A stretch of 7,348 bases of DNA. It comes from JAKAWQ01 sp035503055. Lineage in GTDB: Bacteria > Pseudomonadota > Alphaproteobacteria > Acetobacterales > Acetobacteraceae. Positions 1 through 5,956 of the stretch are shown in pieces. The stretch is from NCBI GenBank assembly GCA_035503055.1, contig DATJTV010000354.1, forward strand, positions 1-7,348. The letters run 5' to 3'. The notes below the pieces were generated by a model, which searched no databases, was not told the DNA's origin, and saw nothing but the letters and a program-made list of their open reading frames with translations. Numbering within the stretch: the first letter of the stretch is position 1; every line of letters starts with the position of its first letter. The position numbers and the translations under genes were made by a program.

Positions 1-57
1 ATGCCGACGGCGATCACACCGCGAAACGCACCTGTTTGCTCGCGCCGGATGCCACAA

Positions 58-194
58 AGCGGCCGTTTCGGTCCCGGCCAACTGCCGTCGTTTGGGCACG
101 CCGGGCGAAAGGACCGGCTTAGCTCGTAAGCTAGCCGAAGCTCTCGACTGTTAACCGGACCCAGGGCCGGGCTCCGCCCTTAGACCCCGGCAAG
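58..194. repeat. Diverged direct repeat, left copy
   Basis: This stretch aligns almost without gaps with 4715-4850 in the same orientation. The offset stays at 4656-4657 bases from the AGCGG at 58 to the GACCCCGGCAA at 183. The best-kept core is about 121-164, which shares CCGAAGCTCTCG and AACCG-ACCCAG blocks with 4778-4821. Similarity in the first half is patchier. It runs straight into a small GC-rich hairpin and then into the gene remnant at 206. No reading frame of note is shared except a short minus-strand tail (RLTVESFG here, RLTAESFG in the other copy), which I take as a by-product of DNA similarity. It is probably a dispersed intergenic repeat; its function is unknown. Confidence 0.7.
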
Positions 195-207
195 GGGCAG
201 AGCCCCT
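193..207. repeat. Small GC-rich palindrome (REP-like hairpin)
   Basis: AGGGGC-AGA-GCCCCT forms a perfect six-pair stem with a three-base loop. A second small stem, GGGC-TCC-GCCC, lies just left of it (169-179). A GGGGGCTCTGCCTCC-type relative occurs at the end of the intact gene near 5980-5995, read on the minus strand. Such palindromes are common after genes in high-GC alphaproteobacteria and may act as transcript ends or REP elements. There is no T-run after it. Confidence 0.55.
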
Positions 208-321
208 GATCGCCCGCCAGATCTGCTCCGACGTCGCCGGTATCTCGAGCTCGCGCACGCCCATCGCGCGAGCGCATCGAGAATCGCCGCCAGCACCGTC
301 TGCGGCGCACATGGATCACCC
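206..321 (-). pseudogene. Remnant of the 3' end of a CoxL/xanthine-dehydrogenase-type gene
   Basis: Read on the minus strand, this matches the end of the intact gene at 6000-6115. By hand count about 96 of 104 aligned columns agree over 206-308. Translated pieces are APQTVLAAILDALA and MGVRELEIPATSEQIWRAI, against APQTVMAAILDALA and LGVRELEMPATSEQIWRSI in the intact copy. A one-base deletion near 262-270 puts these two pieces in different frames, so the fragment cannot encode the family C-terminus. Upstream of it, toward higher coordinates, similarity fades; a weak match (355-385 with 6135-6165) hints that the homology once went further, with a 15-base size difference. It may be a duplicate of the gene at the right end or the relic of a paralogue. 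Confidence 0.8.
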
Positions 322-706
322 GCCTCCCGCAGCCCCTGCGACGCAGGCGCGCTAACGCCCGATCCGGTTGGCACGGGCGAGGCCCCAAAGCACCCCAGCC
401 TCACTGCAGCATCGGACCAAAAGCGAAAACGCGCTTGTCGCCGTTGGGCACCCCAAGCCGGCCGTTCCGCTCCGGGCAAGTCACTCGTGCCTTGCGCCCA
501 CCTTGGCCTTCGGTTCGCCGCTCTCGACCTGCCGAAACCGGACACCGCCCCGGGGCCTTGGCCAGCCGAGCAGGGTAGATAGCCAACCTTTGACATGGCA
601 GGCTGCTCTCCGGACGCGCGGGCCGGCTCCCGCCCTGCCGTCTTCACGACCGAAAGACGACGCGGAGGAACGGCGCGCCGCCTTCCGCAAACAGGAAGGC
701 TGGCGC
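322..706. other. Noncoding stretch upstream of the amidohydrolase gene
   Basis: The amidohydrolase reading frame is open from 368, but residues before 707 are arginine-, proline- and serine-rich and resemble no domain. The opposite strand is also open in several frames, as expected of GC-rich noncoding DNA. A TTGACA hexamer lies at 590-595, 111 bases before the chosen start, but no -10 box sits at a suitable distance. I see no RNA gene here. The promoter of the amidohydrolase gene is presumably in this stretch but is not resolved. Confidence 0.5.
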
Positions 707-1621
707 ATGACCGACCCACTCGCGATCGTCGACTGCCACCAGCACTTCTACGATAGTCGCACGCTACGCTACGGCGTGTTCATGAAGCCCAGCGCCGGTT
801 TCATGGCCCTTGTGGGCGACTACGCGGCGCTGCCGCGCGTGTATCGCCCCGAGGACTACGCGTGGGACGTGGCGGGCCTGAATGTCGCCGGCTCCGTGTG
901 GGCCGAATTCATCTCATGTGACCCGCTGAGCGAGGTCCGGTGGGCCGCGGCCCTGACGCGGGATCTCGGTCGGCCCAGCAGCCTGATCGCCCTCGCGGAC
1001 TTCGCCGACCCGGCGCTGGATCGCCTTCTGGACGCCTACATGGCATCCGGCCCCGTCCGCTGCGTCCGCCAGCACATGGGGTGGCATCCGACGCAGCCGC
1101 TGCTCCGTTACGCCCCGCAACCCGACATGTTGCCGGACCCGGCGTGGCGGCGTGGGCTGGCCTCTCTGCGCGGTCGTGGCCTGGCGTGCGAAATCGAGGT
1201 CTTCGGGTCCCAGCTCCGCGATTTCGCGGACGTGGCGGCGGCGTACCCGGATCTCCCATTCGTGCTGCCCGTGATGGGCTGGCCCATAGATCTCACCGGA
1301 GATGGCCATTCCGCCTGGAAGCGGGATCTTGCTTTGGTTGCCGCATGCCCGAACGTCACGCTGAAAATCTTCGGTTTGGAGTGCATCTTCGGCGTCCGTT
1401 GGACGACCGCCCAGGTCCGCCCATGGATCCTCGACGCCATTGAAGTCTTTGGCCCGGACCGCTGCATGTTCGCCAGCCACATGCCGATCTGCAAGCTCGC
1501 TTGCAGCTTCGGACAACTCTACGCTGCCTATTTCGATATTATCGCGGAGTTCACTCCGGCAGAGAAACGTCGGATGGTGCACGACAACGCGGCGGCCCTT
1601 TACGGAATATCGCAACCATAA
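707..1621 (+). CDS. Amidohydrolase family 2 (TIM-barrel hydrolase, COG3618-like)
   Basis: This 304-residue protein looks like a member of the amidohydrolase-2 family, cytoplasmic TIM-barrel hydrolases that include lactonases and decarboxylases; the substrate is unknown. The start at 707 is chosen because AGGAAGG (693-699) lies seven bases before it and the next residues lead at once to the strand-1 motif. An upstream in-frame start at 368 would add 113 low-complexity residues. Visible motifs are DCHQHF (9-14, the HxH metal motif), RQHMGWH (121-127), WKRDLALVAACPNVTLKIFGL (from 204), RCMFASHMPICKL (252-264) and DNAAALYGI near the end. Family members normally have a His after strand 5-6 (as in NHxG) and an Asp near strand 8 (as in GSDWP or NFPVDKL). 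Here those places read LPVMG and HMPICKL, so the active site may be altered. Length is usual for the family. It is alone on its strand, with no partner close by. Confidence 0.88.
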   Translation: MTDPLAIVDCHQHFYDSRTLRYGVFMKPSAGFMALVGDYAALPRVYRPEDYAWDVAGLNVAGSVWAEFISCDPLSEVRWAAALTRDLGRPSSLIALADFADPALDRLLDAYMASGPVRCVRQHMGWHPTQPLLRYAPQPDMLPDPAWRRGLASLRGRGLACEIEVFGSQLRDFADVAAAYPDLPFVLPVMGWPIDLTGDGHSAWKRDLALVAACPNVTLKIFGLECIFGVRWTTAQVRPWILDAIEVFGPDRCMFASHMPICKLACSFGQLYAAYFDIIAEFTPAEKRRMVHDNAAALYGISQP

Positions 1622-1991
1622 GCCAGGCGGCGCGGATCAAGCCCAAGAAGCACCGTCTGCAATGCGCCCATCCTCGCCGTTCCCGGGCAAAGTGAGCCGT
1701 CCCGAAACCGGCCATTCGTTCCGATTGCCCGTTTGCTGCCTTACGGAGATCGACGGGCGGCCCCGGATAAGATTGCGAGCAACCGGATATCCCCGAAGCT
1801 GATACGGAGTGCTTCTGTTGCATGGGCACGGCGCTGGGGAGACAGAAGGCAGAAAAATTTAAGGATATCTCATCTCGGACTTCAAAGGTCGCCGGTCTCA
1901 GTGTCGCATTGTGTCGGGCCGTCGGGCCGCCGACCGGCAGACATAACTTTAGAATGTTGATTGCGAGGGCGGGACGAAGATGTTCGTCTTG
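1622..1991. other. Gene-free gap between convergent amidohydrolase and LysR genes
   Basis: The 370 bases between two convergent stops hold no supportable gene. Short open frames on both strands have no domain resemblance or good ribosome site. Two small inverted repeats are visible: GTCGG-GCCG-CCGAC at 1921-1934 and GACGAA-GATG-TTCGTC at 1974-1989. The base composition becomes locally more AT-rich around 1840-1870 and 1940-1965. Neither hairpin has a clear T-run, so transcription ends for both genes are unproven. Confidence 0.5.
1974..1989 (-). terminator. Possible hairpin after the LysR gene
   Basis: GACGAA-GATG-TTCGTC forms a perfect six-pair stem with a four-base loop, three bases beyond the stop of the regulator gene as transcribed on the minus strand. 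It is followed by CCGCCC rather than a run of T, so it would not be a standard intrinsic terminator. It may simply protect the transcript end. Confidence 0.25.
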
Positions 1992-2897
1992 CTATTCCAG
2001 ATACGGCGTCAGCACATCCTCGATCCATTTCATGAATGCGCGGACCCGGTGCGACAAATTGCTCCGATGTGCGACGACGAGGGACACGGCGAGCGCTCGG
2101 CGACGAAAATCCGGCAAGATTTCCACAAGCGCTCCGCTCTCTACGTATTGGCCGATCCCCAAGAGTGGCGCCTGAATCAGGCCAAGGCCGGCGACGGCAG
2201 CGGCGTCGTAGGTCTGCGCGCTGTTGACGTGTAGCGCACCTGGCAACTGAAGCGTCGCGTAGCTGTCGCCGTCCGGATATTCCCATCCATAGGGTCTTGC
2301 GCCCAGCATCGTTGAAAAATGGATTGTCCGATGTTCCTGATGCCGGAGATCTTCTAGCGATCGAGGGACACCATAGCGCGCCAGATAGGCGGGACTGGCA
2401 GCGTTGACCATGCGCAGCAGGCCCAGTGGGCGGGCAATCAGCGTCTCGTCCCTTATGGGTCCAAGCCGCAACACGCAGTCGAACCCCTCTTGAACCAGAT
2501 CGACTTGCCGATCCGTACTCGACACCTCCAACTCCAACTCGGGGTGCGTCGCCATGAAATCCGGCAAGGCCGGCACGATCGTTGTGCGCGCAACCTCGGT
2601 TGGAAGATCGACCCGTAAACGCCCGCGAAGTGCCACGCGATCGCCTGCGAACATCGAGTGTAGGTCATCGACTTCAGCAAGCAGATCGCGGGCACGGGCG
2701 TGAAATGCGCGTCCGTCCTCCGTCAACTGCACGCTGCGCGTCGTCCGGTGCAGGAGCCTGACACCGACATCTTCTTCCAGCCTCCGGACCGCCGTTGAGG
2801 CCCTTCCCTTCTGAATGCCCAGGCTATCGGCTGCGCGGGTGAAGCTCCCCATTTCCGCTACCGTTATGAATATGAGGATGGGCTCGAGATTCTGCAT
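1992..2897 (-). CDS. LysR-type transcriptional regulator (CrgA-like)
   Basis: This 301-residue protein has the full LysR layout. The N-terminal winged helix-turn-helix shows FITVAEMGSFTRAADSLGI (10-28), then STAVRRLEEDVGVRLLHRTT and SVQLTEDGRAF (55-65). A linker follows to about 87, then a periplasmic-binding-protein-like effector domain with RLRVDLP, STDRQVDLVQEGFDCVLRLG and ASPAYLARYG. The last three are typical of the CrgA-like subgroup. Length is standard. It starts at an ATG with a weak GGGG site about eight bases upstream. It is divergent from the DoxX and NmrA genes, with 118 bases between starts, the usual arrangement when a LysR protein controls its neighbours and itself. CrgA-like regulators often control quinone or aldehyde stress genes; the inducer here cannot be read from sequence. 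I see no damage. Confidence 0.95.
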   Translation of the reverse strand: MQNLEPILIFITVAEMGSFTRAADSLGIQKGRASTAVRRLEEDVGVRLLHRTTRSVQLTEDGRAFHARARDLLAEVDDLHSMFAGDRVALRGRLRVDLPTEVARTTIVPALPDFMATHPELELEVSSTDRQVDLVQEGFDCVLRLGPIRDETLIARPLGLLRMVNAASPAYLARYGVPRSLEDLRHQEHRTIHFSTMLGARPYGWEYPDGDSYATLQLPGALHVNSAQTYDAAAVAGLGLIQAPLLGIGQYVESGALVEILPDFRRRALAVSLVVAHRSNLSHRVRAFMKWIEDVLTPYLE

Positions 2898-3015
2898 TTT
2901 GTGCCCCGGGATTGTTCACCACAGAGAGAACAGTGCGTTCGTTTCCCCGGTGTTTATCATATTTGAGAGACACAGTAAGCCACGAAATTGGATGCCCCCA
3001 AATGGAGAACAACAA
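2898..3015. promoter_or_regulatory. Divergent promoter region of the regulator and DoxX-NmrA unit
   Basis: This 118-base gap is the only place for the divergent promoters. It is more AT-rich than its surroundings, notably TTTATCATATTTGAG at 2953-2967, where TATCAT (2955-2960) could serve as a plus-strand -10 box. No convincing -35 box goes with it. The operator-like palindrome at 2911-2934 lies close to the regulator start. Confidence 0.55.
2911..2934. promoter_or_regulatory. Candidate LysR operator palindrome
   Basis: ATTGTTC (2911-2917) and GAACAGT (2928-2934) are inverted arms with six of seven bases matching, separated by ten bases. This is close to the T-N11-A dyad of LysR-type sites (here T-N12-A on the inner TTC/GAA). 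It starts 14 bases upstream of the regulator start codon, so binding there would suit autoregulation as well as control of the divergent unit. Confidence 0.45.
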
Positions 3016-3438
3016 GTGTCCGAAACTATGAACTTACATCAATTGCCTGAAGCTATGACCTTGCACCGCGCCCCGTGGGCCGGCCGGATAATGAGCGCGT
3101 TTGTCGTTATCGCTCTGGTGGCAGATGGGACTATCCAGCTTTTCGCGCCGGCACAGATCGCGAGCATGTTGCAGGAAACCGGGTTCGCGGTGGACCTGAC
3201 CCGTGTCGTGGGTCCGATCATCCTCGCGTGCGCCATCCTTTACGCCATCCCGACCACCGCCGTCCTCGGTGCGATCCTGGTGACGGGCTATTTGGGAGGT
3301 GCCATCTGCGCCCATGTCCGCATCGGTGAGTTGGGGTCGCCGCCGGAGATCATTTCCCTGCTTCTGGGCGTGATGACATGGGGCGGCCTCTACGCGCGCG
3401 ATCCCCGTATCCGGGCCATTCTGCCGCTCATCCGTTGA
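3016..3438 (+). CDS. DoxX-like integral membrane protein
   Basis: This small membrane protein of 140 residues has four predicted membrane segments at about 25-43, 63-79, 81-99 and 111-126. The GYLGGAICAHVRIG stretch (91-104) is the most recognisable DoxX-like (DoxX_2) signature. DoxX-like proteins are poorly understood; some are linked to thiol or redox balance and to quinone-related functions. I choose the GTG at 3016 because GGAG (3004-3007) sits eight bases before it. ATG codons at 3028 and 3055 are alternatives with poorer spacing, and the frame is open further upstream without a ribosome site. The next gene begins 45 bases after the stop, so both are likely co-transcribed and controlled by the divergent LysR protein. 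The start is less sure than the family. Confidence 0.87.
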   Translation: MSETMNLHQLPEAMTLHRAPWAGRIMSAFVVIALVADGTIQLFAPAQIASMLQETGFAVDLTRVVGPIILACAILYAIPTTAVLGAILVTGYLGGAICAHVRIGELGSPPEIISLLLGVMTWGGLYARDPRIRAILPLIR

Positions 3439-3483
3439 ACCAACCGGGGCAGTGGTCTGTCCCTTAAGATCAGGAGAAAACAC

Positions 3484-4356
3484 ATGTTTTTAGTAACAGG
3501 AATCACGGGAAAAGTGGGCGGCGCAACGGCAGAACATCTGTTGGCGCACGGCAAGGAAGTGCGCGCGCTCGTCCGCAATCGCAAGAAGGCGTCAAGCTGG
3601 GCGAATCAGGGCGTGGAACTCGTTGACGGCGATTGGAATGATTCGGCAGCCATCGAGCGGGCGCTCAAAGGCGTCGAAGGCGCGTTTGTCATGTTGCCTT
3701 CTGTCTGGGCCCCCTCGCCCGATTACAAAGAAGCTAAGGGCGTGATTGCGAGCTATGTCGAGGCGCTCACCAAGGCAGCGCCACCGCGGGTGGTTGCGCT
3801 TTCGTCGATGGGTGCGAACAGGACCAGCGGGCTTGGGATGATCACGGCCTTGTCGCTTCTGGAGCAAAGTTTTCGCGACCTGATTCCGCCAATCGCATTT
3901 GTGCGCGCAGGTGGATTCTTTGAAAACTTCCTCTACGGCTTGCAGGTCGCCCAGGGCGGAACGTTACCGGTCTTCTACAATCCGACAAACCGGAAATCGA
4001 CCATGGTTGCGTCGAACGACGTCGGCGCGGAGGTCGCAACCCTTTTGACCGGGCCAGCCTGGCCAGGGCGGCGCGTCGTCGAGCTTGGTTCGATGGTCAG
4101 CGCGGATGAAGTCGCCAAACAATTGGGCGACGTCTTGACGCTCGACGTGAACGCCTTTGCAATCCCGCGTGCGGGGTGGCCGGAAGCGTTCGGGCAGTTC
4201 GGCATCCCGAAGGACCACACCGGACCCGCCGAAGAAATGTTTGAGGCCGTGAACGCGGGATGGATGGACCTCGGAGCCGAGGATACGGAGCACGTAGCGG
4301 GTACGACGTCCGCACGCGATGTATTCGAGGCCGCACGGAGCGCCGCCAAGGCGTAA
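3484..4356 (+). CDS. NmrA-like NAD(P)-binding atypical short-chain dehydrogenase
   Basis: This 290-residue protein is of the NmrA/QorB-like branch of the atypical SDR superfamily. The Rossmann nucleotide loop VTGITGKVGG is at 4-13. LVRNRKK (29-35) has arginines placed to favour NADP(H). GDWND (49-53) fits the adenine-binding turn, and VVALSSMGA (103-111) is strand 5. There is no YxxxK catalytic pair, as expected of NmrA-like proteins, which act as redox sensors or as quinone reductases. FVRAGGFFENFL near 139-150 is the typical follow-on motif. AGGAG (3472-3476) lies seven bases before the ATG. It is the second gene after the DoxX-like gene and probably shares its promoter. Third-position GC looks lower than in the CoxL-type gene, which suits a different origin. 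Whether it reduces a substrate or senses NADP(H) is open. Confidence 0.92.
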   Translation: MFLVTGITGKVGGATAEHLLAHGKEVRALVRNRKKASSWANQGVELVDGDWNDSAAIERALKGVEGAFVMLPSVWAPSPDYKEAKGVIASYVEALTKAAPPRVVALSSMGANRTSGLGMITALSLLEQSFRDLIPPIAFVRAGGFFENFLYGLQVAQGGTLPVFYNPTNRKSTMVASNDVGAEVATLLTGPAWPGRRVVELGSMVSADEVAKQLGDVLTLDVNAFAIPRAGWPEAFGQFGIPKDHTGPAEEMFEAVNAGWMDLGAEDTEHVAGTTSARDVFEAARSAAKA

Positions 4357-4441
4357 GTCCGGGACGGATCAGGCGTGGGACGGAGATTGCCCGCTTCTGC
4401 GTCGGACGCGTCGCGGGAAGCGCTCAAAAGTTCAAAGCAGC

Positions 4442-4456
4442 GCGGAGCGCCTCCGC
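4442..4456 (+). terminator. Possible terminator hairpin after the DoxX-NmrA unit
   Basis: GCGGAG-CGC-CTCCGC is a perfect six-pair stem, 85 bases after the stop of the NmrA-like gene. The following bases (TCCCGCCTGACCTT) lack a T-run, so it may be a weak or factor-aided end. Confidence 0.3.
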
Positions 4457-4596
4457 TCCCGCCTGACCTTCTCAATCCCCGGGAGGATCAAGTAGTCTCT
4501 GTTTCATGATGCATGCATTCGGTGGTGCGAAATTCGAGACTTCTGCGAGCTGAGGGCGAACCAATGTTATCAATAGGTTGCGGCTTTCAAAGGATA

Positions 4597-4624
4597 TGAC
4601 CGAAACCCCAAAAAACATCGGTCA
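4597..4624. repeat. Seven-pair inverted repeat in intergenic DNA
   Basis: TGACCGA (4597-4603) and TCGGTCA (4618-4624) are perfect inverted arms around an A-rich 14-base loop. This looks like an operator or a weak hairpin, but no gene start follows closely on either strand. Confidence 0.45.
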
Positions 4625-4686
4625 CGCTCAACCTTTTCTTCTGATTTCGGCGGCCCCTTGCCGCGCAGGCGGTGCTTAAGCCAAAT

Positions 4687-4721
4687 GTCCGCTATCCGCG
4701 TCTTTTCATTCCATAGCGGAC
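4687..4721. repeat. Nine-pair inverted repeat at the edge of the right direct repeat
   Basis: GTCCGCTAT (4687-4695) and ATAGCGGAC (4713-4721) are perfect inverted arms around 17 bases. The right arm covers the point where similarity with the left direct repeat begins (AGCGG at 4715, matching 58). Pairs of ATGTCCGCT-like arms are, from memory, a recurrent intergenic motif in Proteobacteria. The left copy of the direct repeat lacks the matching arm. Confidence 0.5.
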
Positions 4722-4850
4722 CAGCCGCTCTCGGCCAACCGCGGTCGTCCGGACGCGGTGGCCAAAAGGGCCGGCCCGGCTCGTAACTATCCGAAGCTCT
4801 CGGCTGTCAACCGAACCCAGTCCAGCGGCTCTGCCCCTGGACCCCGGCAA
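4715..4850. repeat. Diverged direct repeat, right copy
   Basis: This is the partner of 58-194 in the same orientation. The best-kept part is about 4778-4821. It ends in a GC-rich stem set like the left copy's: CCGGC-AAA-GCCGG (4844-4856) inside CGGCTC (4826-4831) and GAGCCG (4856-4861). In the left copy the remnant of the CoxL-type gene follows directly. Here vapBC comes first and the CoxL-type gene end only after that. Confidence 0.7.
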
Positions 4851-4904
4851 AGCCGGAGCCGTCGCAACCCGATATCACGCAGGTCAACCGGCCGGCCCCG
4901 GAGA

Positions 4905-4953
4905 CGACGACGACGCCCCGGAGCCATCCCGGGGGCGCGCCCGGTCGTCGTCG
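4905..4953. repeat. CGA-rich imperfect hairpin upstream of vapBC
   Basis: CGACGACGAC (4905-4914) and GTCGTCGTCG (4944-4953) are perfect ten-base inverted arms. Inside them GCCCCGG (4915-4921) can pair with CCGGGGGC (4929-4936) with a bulge. The result would be a very stable stem about 170 bases before vapB. Its role is unknown; it could be a transcript end or a boundary of the vapBC insert. Confidence 0.5.
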
Positions 4954-5089
4954 CCCAGAGCGGGATAGGTTCGCGTCCGCCCACCCATCCCGCTCCACGT
5001 TCTTGTCTGCCCCGCGTGATCGAACGCCTTTGGTCCACCCGCCTCCCGCGATCACGCTCCAGGCTGGCAAAGCATGGCCGGCACCGCTA

Positions 5090-5108
5090 TCTAGACGCGA
5101 TGTCTAGA
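5090..5108. promoter_or_regulatory. vapBC operator palindrome
   Basis: TCTAGAC-GCGAT-GTCTAGA is a perfect seven-base inverted repeat with a five-base spacer, 13 bases before the vapB start. Ribbon-helix-helix antitoxins bind such short dyads as dimers to repress their own operon. A candidate promoter, TGGCAA (5065-5070) with 17 bases to TATCTA (5088-5093), overlaps it and matches consensus poorly. Confidence 0.7.
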
Positions 5109-5121
5109 ACGTGAGGCCAGC

Positions 5122-5373
5122 ATGGCCCTGAGCATCAAAACGGCGGAGGCCGACGAATTGGCACGCAGCCTCGCGCGGCTGACCGGTGAAAGCATGACCG
5201 AGGCGGTCACCGCCGCGCTGCGCGAGCGGTTGGTCCGTGAGCGCGCCCGGCGCGCAACCGACGCCGATCTGCCGGCACGGCTTGCGGCTTTGTCCGCCCG
5301 GTTGCGTGCGGCCTACGACACGCGGCCGATCAGCCTGGAGGAATGGGACGCGGCGGCCGGCGACGAAGGATGA
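5122..5373 (+). CDS. vapB: VapB-type antitoxin (ribbon-helix-helix, PSK-operon family)
   Basis: This 83-residue antitoxin would neutralise the PIN toxin encoded next to it and repress the operon. The N-terminus, ALSIKTAEADELARSLARL, has a short strand followed by helix A. ESMTEAVTAALRERLVRER (23-41) is the second helix typical of the PSK-operon transcription factor family (VapB/Rv0623-like). The C-terminal part to residue 83 is charged and would wrap the toxin; YDTRPISLEEWD is a plausible toxin-contact segment. GAGG (5113-5116) lies five bases before the ATG. Its stop overlaps the toxin start as ATGA, so the two are translationally coupled. The perfect dyad just upstream supports autoregulation. 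Confidence 0.93.
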   Translation: MALSIKTAEADELARSLARLTGESMTEAVTAALRERLVRERARRATDADLPARLAALSARLRAAYDTRPISLEEWDAAAGDEG

Positions 5374-5789
5374 TTGTCGTCGACTCCTCGACGGTCGTGG
5401 CAATCCTGTTCAATGAGCCGTCGGCGCCGGCGCTGCTGGGCCGGCTGGCGGCCGACCCGGACAGGATGATGTCGGTCCCCTCCTACGTGGAAACCGGGAC
5501 CGTGCTGGCCGGCCGCCGACACGCAGACCGGCTGCGGGCGATTGATGATCTGGACGCGTTCCTGGCCGAAGCTCGGATCGCCTTGGCTCCTGTCGATATG
5601 GAGCAGGCGCGGCTGGCACTGTGGGCGCGCATCCGCTTTGGCCGTGGCATGGGGCACGGCGGGCTACTGAATTTCGGCGACGCGTTCTCCTATGCCCTGG
5701 CTCGCACGCGCGACGCGCCGCTGCTGTTCATCGGCGAGGACTTCGCCACAACCGACGTAACCCTGGCGCTCGGCTCCGGCGGCCCCTGA
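5370..5789 (+). CDS. vapC: VapC-type PIN-domain toxin ribonuclease
   Basis: This 139-residue PIN-domain protein is of usual VapC length. VapC toxins are magnesium-dependent RNases that cut tRNA or rRNA when the antitoxin is lost. The acidic residues of the metal site are all present: D5 (IVVDSS), E41 (SYVETGTVL), D104 (NFGDAFSYALA) and D124 (IGEDFATTD, with D129 nearby). The start at 5370 overlaps the vapB stop (ATGA) and gives the standard MIVVDSS beginning. A start at 5343 would add nine arginine-rich residues and is less likely. The toxin looks intact and potentially active. It is convergent with the CoxL-type gene, the stops being 167 bases apart. Confidence 0.95.
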   Translation: MIVVDSSTVVAILFNEPSAPALLGRLAADPDRMMSVPSYVETGTVLAGRRHADRLRAIDDLDAFLAEARIALAPVDMEQARLALWARIRFGRGMGHGGLLNFGDAFSYALARTRDAPLLFIGEDFATTDVTLALGSGGP

Positions 5790-5956
5790 TCGACGCCATC
5801 AATCGCGCAGGCGACGCTCGGCATCCTCGTCGACGCGCTCGACTCGACCGCCATCCTCGCCTCGCCGGCCGGCGCCAGCCTCTCCGCGTCGCCCCGACCG
5901 GAGGCGGGCACGCCAACGGCGGGTCCCCAGGGCGCACCGCGCGTTGGGAGCCACTG

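Larger units (their letters stand above)
4357..5121. other. Long gene-free region rich in inverted and direct repeats
   Basis: These 765 bases between the NmrA-like gene and vapB hold no supportable gene. In order there are: a possible terminator hairpin (4442-4456), the ten-base palindrome ATGCATGCAT (4509-4518), a seven-pair inverted repeat (4597-4624), a nine-pair inverted repeat (4687-4721), the right copy of the direct repeat (4715-4850), a ten-pair CGA-rich inverted repeat (4905-4953) and the vapBC control region. The first 350 bases are distinctly poorer in GC than the rest. Frames read here are arginine-rich and lack domains. Confidence 0.6.

Noticed and set aside
1..124. Open frame starting at the first base
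   Set aside because: It has about 40 codons, no visible ribosome site, no domain resemblance and runs into the repeat.
590..612. TTGACA hexamer as the amidohydrolase promoter
   Set aside because: No -10-like hexamer lies 15-19 bases downstream, where the sequence is GACGCG-like. A single hexamer is not enough.
368..706. Reading the amidohydrolase from 368 as a 417-residue protein
   Set aside because: The added 113 residues are low-complexity and match no domain. The good ribosome site AGGAAGG and the family-typical beginning both point to 707.
914..1615. Minus-strand open frame of 233 residues opposite the amidohydrolase
   Set aside because: It is a shadow of high third-position GC in the real gene and has no recognisable domain.
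58..4850. Composite transposon bounded by insertion sequences
   Set aside because: The flanking repeats are short and diverged, encode no transposase, and I saw no target-site duplication.
5811..5893. Long-range inverted repeat GGCGACGC/GCGTCGCC as a terminator after vapC
   Set aside because: The loop is 67 bases and GC-rich eight-base matches are expected by chance. There is no T-run.
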